From Actinomycetota bacterium (GTDB taxonomy: Bacteria > Actinomycetota > Acidimicrobiia > Spongiisociales > UBA5794), in contig QMQC01000123.1 of NCBI GenBank assembly GCA_003648875.1, positions 1 to 6,077 on the forward strand: 6,077 bases of DNA. The letters run 5' to 3'. How positions within the stretch are numbered: the stretch's first letter is position 1; each line of letters opens with the position of its first letter. The position numbers and the translations under genes are program-made. Positions 1-5,083 of this stretch are shown here, piece after piece. The notes under the pieces were generated by a model that saw only the letters and a list, made by a program, of their open reading frames with translations, had not been told where the DNA came from and searched no databases.

Positions 1-1
1 G

Positions 2-229
2 CTCCAGCCGCTTGAGTGGTATCACAACAGACCGATTGCTTGGGGTCTCGGAAATTTCGTATGGCAGGCGTACCCGCAAGCCTCGAAGCGAACGGCCATT
101 GCCCAATTCGTGTTCGAACCTGACGGCAGGATTGGAGCCTGCCTTATCCCCGTCGTCATCGAGCGCACGGGCCACCCCGTGATCCAGGACCCAACAGCTC
201 CGGTCTGCGCCCCAGAGGGGCCAAGGTAG
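2..229 (+). CDS. CapA-family protein, C-terminal fragment
   Basis: Open frame entering from the left edge: 75 codons and a TAG stop. The first visible residues, LQPLEWYHNRPIAWGLGNFV, match the end of the CapA/PgsA metallophosphatase-like domain (PGA_cap), where the family usually reads HxLQPxE..., then a short basic turn, then SLGNFVF. A beta-rich tail follows, with FEPDGRIGACLIPVVI and GHPVI, as in the last strands of this family. CapA proteins take part in poly-gamma-glutamate or capsule synthesis in some Firmicutes, but most actinobacterial homologues are uncharacterised. The metal-binding N-terminal part and any membrane anchor lie outside the window, so function cannot be judged further. 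The tail after the domain is short and Pro-rich. The stop lies 41 nt before parA, which appears to have its own promoter. Family assignment is fairly secure; cellular role is not. Confidence 0.75.
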   Translation, partial: LQPLEWYHNRPIAWGLGNFVWQAYPQASKRTAIAQFVFEPDGRIGACLIPVVIERTGHPVIQDPTAPVCAPEGPR

Positions 230-258
230 CAGCCTCCTGGTGTCCCCCCTTCTCCGTC

Positions 259-264
259 TACTGT
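259..264 (+). promoter_or_regulatory. -10 box of a leaderless parA promoter
   Basis: TACTGT fits the actinobacterial -10 pattern TANNNT and is followed by exactly 6 nt before the parA ATG at 271, so transcription would begin at or next to the start codon. There is no Shine-Dalgarno sequence upstream of this ATG, which agrees with leaderless translation. No convincing -35 box is visible. The same geometry recurs at other genes in this window, which raises confidence in each. Confidence 0.5.
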
Positions 265-270
265 TGGGTC

Positions 271-1026
271 ATGTCCGTCGTGATCGCTGTGGCGAACCAG
301 AAGGGTGGAGTCGCAAAGACGACCACCGTCCATACGCTCGCAGAGGCTCTGTCTGAGCGGGGCACGCGCGTTCTCATGATCGACCTCGACCCTCAGGCAT
401 GCCTCACCTTTGCCGCTGACGTTGAGCCGGACTCCCTCGACATCACGATCCACGACGTGTTTCTTGCTCGCAACAAAGCGTCAGACGTCCTGATCGAGCG
501 CGACGGGCCCGACCTGCTCCCCTCCTCGATCGACCTGGCCGGATCAGAGATACATCTCCTGACGAAGACCGGCAGGGAGTTCGTTCTCAAGCGTGCCATT
601 GCGGATGTGAAGGAGAACTACGACGTTGTTCTCATCGACTGCGGTCCGTCGCTTGGCATCCTCACGGTGAACGCCCTCACGGCTGCCGATACGGTCATCA
701 TTCCGTTCCAGGCTGAGACCCTCTCTGATCGGGGGGTGGGACAACTGATCGAGACGATCGATGACGTCCGCAACTACACGAACGAAGACCTCAGCATCAT
801 GGGAGGGGTCGCCACCATGTACGACTCACGCACGAACCTGTCGAAGCGGGTTCTCGAGGAAGTGCAGGACAGGCATGGCCTCAAGCTCATCGAACCACCG
901 ATCCCCCGATCTGTTCGGGTTGCAGAGGCACCCGAGGTCGGCAGGTCTGTGCTTTCACATGCCGGCACGTCCAAGCCGGCCGCTGCCTACAGGGAGCTGG
1001 CGATGACGATCGAAGGGATGCTGTGA
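271..1026 (+). CDS. ParA/Soj-family ATPase, orphan (no ParB gene)
   Basis: A 251-aa deviant Walker-type P-loop ATPase. The P-loop KGGVAKTT is at residues 11-18, with the ParA signature lysine K11 and catalytic-loop lysine K16. Walker A' DLDPQA is at 39-44 and Walker B LIDCGPS at 121-127. The C-terminal segment IPRSVRVAEAPEVGRSVL (211-228) matches the conserved ParA region that carries DNA-contacting arginines. There is no N-terminal helix-turn-helix, so it resembles small chromosomal Soj or cargo-positioning ParAs, which form ATP-dependent dimers on the nucleoid. It also lacks the C-terminal amphipathic helix of MinD. No ParB gene or parS site is present. Instead its stop codon overlaps the start of a small zinc-ribbon gene, a candidate partner. 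ParA family membership is certain; the cargo is unknown and chromosome segregation should not be assumed. Confidence 0.95.
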   Translation: MSVVIAVANQKGGVAKTTTVHTLAEALSERGTRVLMIDLDPQACLTFAADVEPDSLDITIHDVFLARNKASDVLIERDGPDLLPSSIDLAGSEIHLLTKTGREFVLKRAIADVKENYDVVLIDCGPSLGILTVNALTAADTVIIPFQAETLSDRGVGQLIETIDDVRNYTNEDLSIMGGVATMYDSRTNLSKRVLEEVQDRHGLKLIEPPIPRSVRVAEAPEVGRSVLSHAGTSKPAAAYRELAMTIEGML

Positions 1027-1349
1027 TGGATCGCTCGGATCGAGAAGGCAAACGAGCCCTCTTCGAGACGCCACCGATCGAAATCGAGGACTCCCTCAGG
1101 GACGATCCACTCGTCGAGAGGCACGACGTCGACGGCCACGAGGCATTGTTTTCGGCCGGTCATCACGAACCTGGCACAGCGGTGATCACATGCTCGGACT
1201 GCAAGGTGAGGACTCGCATTCCCTATGTGGAGCTCGCCGTGCGCATCCTTGCCTTGTCACTCTGGATCCCGGGGCGCTCATACAGCCGCCACATCCAGTG
1301 TCCCGCATGCCAGACCCGCGCCTGGTGCAAAGTGGAATGGCTCTCCTGA
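1026..1349 (+). CDS. small two-CxxC zinc-ribbon protein coupled to ParA
   Basis: A 107-aa protein from the ATG at 1026, which overlaps the parA TGA by one base (TGATG). A GTG at 1023 would add one residue. GAAGGG at 1012-1017 is a Shine-Dalgarno placed 8 nt before the ATG, so translation should be coupled to parA. The first 50 residues are charged and probably disordered, beginning with a basic MDRSDREGKRALFE stretch. The second half holds two zinc knuckles, CSDC (56-59) and CPAC (92-95), spaced like a zinc ribbon. Between them is a hydrophobic segment around ELAVRILALSLWIPG that could be an amphipathic or membrane-contacting helix. I do not recognise a named family. ParA partners often stimulate the ATPase through a basic, flexible N-terminal tail, so a partner or adaptor role is a reasonable inference but unproven. 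Confidence 0.8.
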   Translation: MDRSDREGKRALFETPPIEIEDSLRDDPLVERHDVDGHEALFSAGHHEPGTAVITCSDCKVRTRIPYVELAVRILALSLWIPGRSYSRHIQCPACQTRAWCKVEWLS

Positions 1350-1398
1350 CGGGGACAAGAAGCCGGATACCGGACGAACAGTGGGGTCCTGCTGGTGG

Positions 1399-1776
1399 TC
1401 AATTGATGGCAGATTCTTCGAAAAGCGCTCGATCGACGACGAAGCGGGTGTGAGTTCCGCTGGCGGCGGTCTTGTCGCCATCTTCGACGACAAGGGTGAA
1501 TGAGATCCTCCTGCCATCGACTTCGCTGACGGTAGCCGTGGCTGTGACGGAGCCACCGACTGCGGTTGCCGCAAAATGATCGATGTTGATGCTGGTTCCA
1601 ACCGTCGTTGTTCCCTCAGGGAGAAATCCGGCCAATGCCGCAACCGCGGCCTCCTCGCAGAGCGCGACAATGCGCGGTGTCCCGAGAACGGTGACATCTC
1701 CCGAACCGAGAGCAACAGCGGTGTCGGTCTGGGCCACTGTGAGGACGATGGAGGCAGACGTGCCGTCAGGGATCAT
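1399..1776 (-). CDS. FlK-like hotdog thioesterase
   Basis: A 125-aa single-hotdog acyl-CoA thioesterase of the fluoroacetyl-CoA thioesterase (FlK) family. Against FlK's catalytic T42, E50 and H76, this protein has T33, E41 and H67 with identical spacing of 8 and 26 residues, in the contexts LGTPRIVALCEEAA and INIDHFAAT. The end GTHTRFVVD is also typical. The phenylalanines that gate fluoroacetyl specificity in FlK (F33, F36) fall on Gly24 and Asp27 here, so a general short-acyl-CoA thioesterase is more likely than fluoroacetate resistance. The ATG at 1776 was chosen because homologues begin about here and a TANNNT box lies 7 nt upstream. An ATG at 1818 would overlap znuA by 14 nt and add an atypical tail. 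It lies 28 nt after znuA, so read-through from znuA is also possible. The substrate is unknown. Confidence 0.85.
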   Translation of the reverse strand: MIPDGTSASIVLTVAQTDTAVALGSGDVTVLGTPRIVALCEEAAVAALAGFLPEGTTTVGTSINIDHFAATAVGGSVTATATVSEVDGRRISFTLVVEDGDKTAASGTHTRFVVDRALFEESAIN

Positions 1777-1783
1777 GTCGCTC

Positions 1784-1789
1784 AGACTA
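1784..1789 (-). promoter_or_regulatory. possible -10 box of the thioesterase gene
   Basis: On the minus strand TAGTCT fits TANNNT and is followed by 7 nt before the ATG at 1776. It lies in the 28-nt gap after the znuA stop codon. No Shine-Dalgarno precedes this ATG, which favours a leaderless start from its own promoter. A second TAGTC copy lies just upstream, so the match could be partly chance. Confidence 0.35.
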
Positions 1790-1804
1790 GGACTAGGAGG
1801 CTGC

Positions 1805-2743
1805 TCACGACAGCCCATCGGCGATGAGCATGGCGTTGGTCTCAAGCATGCGGATCAGCGTATCTGCCCCTGATCCCGGGTCCCCGAGAGAGCCGATGAA
1901 GAGCGGAATCACCCGAACAGGATGATCGACCTCTGATGCGATCGCTTCGGCGAGCGTGGCCGGTTCCGCCACCTCAGCGAAGATCGCCGAGACGCCCGTC
2001 TCCTTGATCAGGTCGACGAGATGCGCAAGGTCCGCAGAGCTTGGCTCTGAGAGCGTCGAACCACCAGGGATCACAGATCCGATGATCTCGAGGCCGAACC
2101 GATCCGCAAAGTACCCGAGGGAGTCGTGGTTGGTTACAAGGATCCGGTCTCGTTCAGGAACAGAGGCCAACATTTCGTCGATCGTCACGTCGGTTGCGCG
2201 AATCTCCGCCGCGTACAGCCCTGCTCTTGCCTGCCAATCCATCGAGGTGTCCACAAGGGAGAGCTCGGTACCGACGATCAGGGCGATCGAAGCTGCGCGC
2301 TCAGGATCGAGCCAGACATGAGGATCGCAGATTCCCCTTGCTCCGGTGCTGCAGGGCTCACGGTCGTCGAACGAGACAGGATCGACCCGGACCGCGACCT
2401 CAACGACATTGACTTCGTCGTCAGCCGCCCCGGCGAGCACATCGGACAGGCCCTCCTCGAGCCCGAGTCCGTTGGCTATCACCAGGTCGGCGTCGTAGAT
2501 GACAGAGACCTGAAACGACGACGGCTCGTAGTCGTGTGGATCAGCGCCGATCGGCAGCAAGACCTCGACAATGCCACCATCTCCAACGATGTTGCGCGCA
2601 ATGTCGCCCAACATCGTTGTCGTGGCAACGACCCTGACACCGGCGACGCCCTCAGGCTCGTCGCCGGACGAACACGCGGACACCAGCATGGCCATCGATG
2701 CCATCAGCAGAACAACAGATCGGTTATTGAGAACCATTCTCAT
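1805..2743 (-). CDS. znuA: zinc ABC transporter substrate-binding lipoprotein, ZnuA/TroA family
   Basis: A 312-aa extracytoplasmic metal-binding receptor (cluster 9 / TroA fold) that would hand Zn2+ to an ABC importer. The signal peptide MRMVLNNRSVVLLMASMAML leads to lipobox LVSAC, with the lipidated cysteine at residue 24. Three histidine ligands sit in family motifs: H70 in DPHDYEPS, H142 in DPHVWLDP and H206 in NHDSLGYF. Histidine rather than glutamate at the third site favours zinc over manganese. Near the C-terminus the usual TDSLG reads IGSLG, so the common fourth ligand Asp is Gly284. The histidine-rich loop before the second ligand is absent and holds Cys131 and Cys139 instead. The start is set at the ATG at 2743: TACCCT lies 6 nt upstream and the signal peptide is compact. 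A Zur-like palindrome covers the start. No ATPase or permease gene is nearby, so its transporter must be encoded elsewhere. Confidence 0.9.
   Translation of the reverse strand: MRMVLNNRSVVLLMASMAMLVSACSSGDEPEGVAGVRVVATTTMLGDIARNIVGDGGIVEVLLPIGADPHDYEPSSFQVSVIYDADLVIANGLGLEEGLSDVLAGAADDEVNVVEVAVRVDPVSFDDREPCSTGARGICDPHVWLDPERAASIALIVGTELSLVDTSMDWQARAGLYAAEIRATDVTIDEMLASVPERDRILVTNHDSLGYFADRFGLEIIGSVIPGGSTLSEPSSADLAHLVDLIKETGVSAIFAEVAEPATLAEAIASEVDHPVRVIPLFIGSLGDPGSGADTLIRMLETNAMLIADGLS
2728..2742. promoter_or_regulatory. Zur-like operator over the znuA start
   Basis: TGAGAACCATTCTCA has perfect 6-bp inverted arms around a 3-bp centre. Compared with the actinobacterial Zur box as I recall it (TGAAAATCATTTTCA), 12 of 15 positions agree, and two of the three differences are symmetric A-to-G/T-to-C changes. 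It covers about +2 to +16 of the predicted leaderless znuA transcript, so zinc-loaded Zur bound here would block initiation. The site also encodes the first residues of the signal peptide. Fur or Mur recognise related palindromes and are the alternatives, but the zinc-type receptor favours Zur. Confidence 0.7.
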
Positions 2744-2749
2744 TTCGCA

Positions 2750-2755
2750 AGGGTA
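2750..2755 (-). promoter_or_regulatory. -10 box of the leaderless znuA promoter
   Basis: On the minus strand TACCCT is followed by 6 nt and then the ATG at 2743. No Shine-Dalgarno is present. Together with the operator immediately downstream this gives a compact repressible promoter. A -35 box is not evident. Confidence 0.5.
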
Positions 2756-2785
2756 CACACGAGACACAACCGATATCCGAGCCGT

Positions 2786-2804
2786 GAACCCTGAACCGCG
2801 AACC
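2786..2804 (+). repeat. three GAACC repeats at 7-bp period in the divergent promoter
   Basis: GAACC occurs at 2786-2790, 2793-2797 and 2800-2804, each 7 bp apart, directly before the -10 box of the crotonase gene. The first copy overlaps the expected -35 position. It could be a direct-repeat operator or a short chance repeat. Confidence 0.3.
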
Positions 2805-2808
2805 GGAT

Positions 2809-2814
2809 TAGCCT
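2809..2814 (+). promoter_or_regulatory. -10 box of the leaderless crotonase-hydrolase promoter
   Basis: TAGCCT fits TANNNT and is followed by 6 nt and the ATG at 2821, with no Shine-Dalgarno. It lies in the 77-nt gap between the divergent znuA and crotonase genes, which holds both promoters. Confidence 0.45.
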
Positions 2815-2820
2815 CGCGCC

Positions 2821-3492
2821 ATGCAGGAATGGACCCTCGAACTCGTTGATGACTCGGTCTGGCTCTTCACCCTTGGGAGCGGAGAGAACCTCATCGGCTC
2901 CGCCACCATTGATGCATGGACCGACGTGATCGATCGGGTCGAGGACGCCGATGTCCCGCGCGCTCTGGTCGTCACAGGCTCAGATCGCTTCTGGTGCAGC
3001 GGGCTCGATCTGGATGAGGTGATCGGTTACTCCGATGCCGAGCGCATCGCATTCATGAACCGGTTCGACGAACTCCTCGGGCGGATACTCACGGCACCGT
3101 TCATCACGGTCGCGGCGCTGAACGGTCACACCATTGCAGGAGGTGCCCTCCTCGCTCTGGCCCATGACTATCGAGTCATGAGGAGCGACCGTGGATACAT
3201 GAGCCTTCCATCAGTCGATGTCGGCATTCCATTCACGCCAGGCATGTCCGCACTCATCTTGGCGAAGGTACCGCAACCCGCGGCGCATGACCTCGTGGTG
3301 AGTTGTCGACAGATCGGTGGCGACGAAGCAGTCGCCCTTGGAGTTGTGAACCGTGCGACAGCAGAGAAGGATGTCGTGCCTGAAGCCATCGAACTCGCTG
3401 CGGATTTGGCAGACAAGGATCCGAGCACTCTCCGAACCGTGAAGCGGCGCCTCTACCCAGAGGTCAGCGCGATGCTGACACGGGACTTGTGA
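2821..3492 (+). CDS. enoyl-CoA hydratase/isomerase (crotonase) family protein
   Basis: A 223-aa crotonase-fold protein, shorter than the usual 255-265 aa and closest in look to the small plant-peroxisomal-type enoyl-CoA delta-isomerases. The two oxyanion-hole segments that hold the acyl-CoA thioester carbonyl are present: CSGLDLDEV (59-67) and NGHTIAGGALLAL (101-113). The catalytic positions are unusual. By hand alignment, the hydratase glutamate in GGGCE falls on Leu110. The second glutamate (QPE in hydratases, NE or SE in isomerases) falls on Ser131 in LPSVDVGIPF, with Asp133 two residues on. Normal hydratase or isomerase chemistry is therefore doubtful, and Asp133 may substitute. It begins at a leaderless-type promoter and its stop overlaps the next gene's GTG by 4 nt, implying one operon with the ABHD18-like hydrolase. 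The family is certain; the reaction is not known. Confidence 0.9.
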   Translation: MQEWTLELVDDSVWLFTLGSGENLIGSATIDAWTDVIDRVEDADVPRALVVTGSDRFWCSGLDLDEVIGYSDAERIAFMNRFDELLGRILTAPFITVAALNGHTIAGGALLALAHDYRVMRSDRGYMSLPSVDVGIPFTPGMSALILAKVPQPAAHDLVVSCRQIGGDEAVALGVVNRATAEKDVVPEAIELAADLADKDPSTLRTVKRRLYPEVSAMLTRDL

Positions 3493-4445
3493 TCCACCCT
3501 ATCGACAGGGTGGCAGGCGCGGTCCTGTCTCATGGGCCCGCACGGCTCAAGTTCTTCATGGGGGGCTGGGGGGACGAGACATCGCTCGTCCCTGCGCCGA
3601 TCGCGGAGACCGTACCGCAGCCGCTTCAGATCGCCTGGCTTTCTCACGAAACGGAGAAGTATGGACTCGAGATCGCTCATGGAGCCTTCACCAGTCCTTC
3701 CGCCCTCCTCCCGACTCGCTCCCAGCAGGGATCGGTGATTTCGATCAGCCCGCCGGAGAACACGAACCGCGTCGTCGTTCTCATGCCGGCGTGGAATGAG
3801 CACGATCCGAAGGTTCGGATTGCGATGGCCGGCCATCTCGCGCGAAAGGGCATACGCTCGATCGTCCTCGAGAACCCCTACTACGGGACCCGCCACCCGG
3901 TGCCGGAGCATGGACAGCCGATCCGCACGGTATCGGATTTCATGGTGATGGGGGCAGCAGCAGTGAACGAGGCACGCGGGATACTCGTTTGGCTCCACGA
4001 CCAGGGATGGGATATCGGTGTGTCCGGCTACTCGATGGGGGGCAACACCGCAGCCATCGTTACGGCAACAATGCCGGTCCCGATCGCCTCGGCACCCCTT
4101 GCAGCGTCACATTCGCCCGGTCCGGTGTTCCTCGACGGCATGCTCCGCGAGGGTATTGCATGGGACGCACTCGGCGGTCGATCCCAGGAGGCGAAGCTGA
4201 GATCGACCCTGGGAGCGATATCGGTTCTCAACGTCGAGCCGGAACCACACACTGCGCACGCAATCGTGGTCAGGACCTCACAGGACGGATATGTTCCGGC
4301 AAACGCCGTCGAGTCACTGTCAGCCCACTGGCCGGGCTCAGAGTTGCGCGTCGTCCGTGGCGGTCACGCAACCGCCATCTGGTACCGCAAGGACCAACTC
4401 ACCGACGCGATAGTCGACTCCTTCGACAGACTCGCCGGAGTGTGA
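3489..4445 (+). CDS. ABHD18-like alpha/beta hydrolase
   Basis: A 318-aa serine hydrolase resembling eukaryotic ABHD18 (DUF2048) across its length. Shared features include an N-terminal GGWG (25-28), GIRSIVLENPYYGTRHP (121-137), TVSDFMVMG (147-155), the nucleophile elbow GYSMGG (180-185) and GMLREGIAWDAL (217-228). The probable triad is Ser182, Asp266 in TSQDGYVP, and His293 in GGHATAIW. There is no signal peptide, so it should act in the cytoplasm or at the inner membrane face. Human ABHD18 has been reported to deacylate cardiolipin; bacterial members are uncharacterised, so a lipid-acyl substrate is inference. The GTG at 3489 overlaps the crotonase stop as GTGA and gives the N-terminus expected from homologues, so translation is probably coupled. 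Co-expression with an acyl-CoA-binding fold suggests acyl-chain metabolism. It converges on the HdeD gene with 4 nt between stops. Confidence 0.88.
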   Translation: MIHPIDRVAGAVLSHGPARLKFFMGGWGDETSLVPAPIAETVPQPLQIAWLSHETEKYGLEIAHGAFTSPSALLPTRSQQGSVISISPPENTNRVVVLMPAWNEHDPKVRIAMAGHLARKGIRSIVLENPYYGTRHPVPEHGQPIRTVSDFMVMGAAAVNEARGILVWLHDQGWDIGVSGYSMGGNTAAIVTATMPVPIASAPLAASHSPGPVFLDGMLREGIAWDALGGRSQEAKLRSTLGAISVLNVEPEPHTAHAIVVRTSQDGYVPANAVESLSAHWPGSELRVVRGGHATAIWYRKDQLTDAIVDSFDRLAGV

Positions 4446-4449
4446 GCAG

Positions 4450-5004
4450 TTATGCGTTCTTGATCTGGAACGCCGCGATGATCTCGAGTACGCCGAAGAA
4501 CACCGAATAGATGCCCGCGACGATGACGAAGACACCGATCGTGATGGCTGGCCATACGAGAACCACGACGCCGAACAAGCCCGACATGAGCCCGAAGACG
4601 ATTCGTAGCTTTCGATCGGGGAGCGACGAATCGGTGAGGCCCCGGAAGAAGTCGACAAGGCCTGATATCAGCCAGAAGATCGCGACTATCAGCACAATGA
4701 CCTTGATCGTGCCTTCCGGGTTCTTCATGACGATCACACCGAGCACGATGCCGATGATCCCCGCAAAGGCTATGAGCCAGCGTTCCTCGGCGCGTGAGTC
4801 GAGTACGGCCACCAAGAATCTGATGACTCCGGTGACGATCATGAAGAAGCCAACGATCGCCGTGACAACCGTGATCGTCGCGTCCGGCCAGAAGATCAAC
4901 AGCCCGCCGATGATCACCGAAAGGACGCCGGACACTGCAAACAGCCACCAGCCCTTCTTCAGGTCGTCGTTGTAGTCGTGGACCTCGATCTCCACTTCAG
5001 ACAT
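4450..5004 (-). CDS. HdeD/DUF308-family membrane protein
   Basis: A 184-aa integral membrane protein with six predicted helices at about residues 19-38, 43-63, 76-94, 99-119, 133-151 and 154-176, preceded by a short acidic cytoplasmic tail. It consists of three internal repeats of two helices each. In every repeat the turn between the helices carries a Pro motif: FWPDATIT, KNPEGTIK and VWPAITIG. This is the HdeD layout, named after an E. coli acid-resistance membrane protein; the biochemical role of the family is unknown. The open frame extends back to 5253, but that part overlaps the divergent polymerase gene and has no membrane character. The ATG at 5004 is preferred because AGGGAG lies 4 nt upstream. 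There is no operon partner. Confidence 0.88.
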   Translation of the reverse strand: MSEVEIEVHDYNDDLKKGWWLFAVSGVLSVIIGGLLIFWPDATITVVTAIVGFFMIVTGVIRFLVAVLDSRAEERWLIAFAGIIGIVLGVIVMKNPEGTIKVIVLIVAIFWLISGLVDFFRGLTDSSLPDRKLRIVFGLMSGLFGVVVLVWPAITIGVFVIVAGIYSVFFGVLEIIAAFQIKNA

Positions 5005-5008
5005 GTCT

Positions 5009-5035
5009 CTCCCTCTCTTTGTGACGGACAGTCTA
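5009..5035 (-). promoter_or_regulatory. Shine-Dalgarno and probable -10 box of the HdeD gene
   Basis: On the minus strand AGGGAG at 5014-5009 lies in a purine-rich stretch 4 nt before the ATG at 5004 and fixes this start. TAGACT at 5035-5030 fits TANNNT and would give a leader of about 20 nt. This is the one gene at the head of a transcription unit here with a normal leader and ribosome-binding site. Confidence 0.5.
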
Positions 5036-5071
5036 ATTCTCGCGATGGTGCCGGTGCGGTAACCCGTCGGG

Positions 5072-5077
5072 CATAAT
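5072..5077 (+). promoter_or_regulatory. -10 box of the leaderless LigD-polymerase promoter
   Basis: CATAAT matches TATAAT at five of six positions and is followed by 6 nt before the ATG at 5084. No Shine-Dalgarno of normal spacing is seen. It lies in the 79-nt divergent gap shared with the HdeD gene. Confidence 0.5.
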
Positions 5078-5083
5078 CGTGGG

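Noticed and set aside
230..270. parS-like centromere or terminator between capA and parA
   Set aside because: No parS-like palindrome of the TGTTTCACGTGAAACA type is present, and the G-rich and C-rich runs pair only imperfectly with a long loop.
22..453. Minus-strand open frame of 143 codons across the capA tail and parA start
   Set aside because: It is the complement of two well-supported plus-strand genes, shows no recognisable domain and is full of low-complexity Gly/Thr/Arg sequence.
1350..1398. Possible terminator between the convergent zinc-ribbon and thioesterase genes
   Set aside because: Only a 4-bp CCGG-ATA-CCGG stem is seen, with no T tract on either strand.
1278..1715. Minus-strand open frame overlapping the thioesterase and zinc-ribbon genes
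   Set aside because: Out of frame with the FlK-like protein, whose catalytic spacing is exact; the translation is Ser/Arg/Pro-rich with no motif.
2126..2794. Plus-strand 222-codon open frame antisense to znuA
   Set aside because: Arg/Asp-rich translation typical of the complement of GC-rich coding DNA; znuA has a signal peptide and three ligand motifs.
3453..3998. Minus-strand 181-codon open frame opposite the hydrolase gene
   Set aside because: Antisense to the ABHD18-like gene with no domain and Arg/His-rich composition.
4430..4441. ACTC-GCCG-GAGT hairpin near the convergent stops of the hydrolase and HdeD genes
   Set aside because: The stem is only 4 bp, lies within coding sequence and has no U-rich tail.
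3989..4510. Plus-strand 173-codon open frame inside the hydrolase gene
   Set aside because: Alternative frame of the same region; the real frame carries GYSMGG and the Asp and His of the triad.
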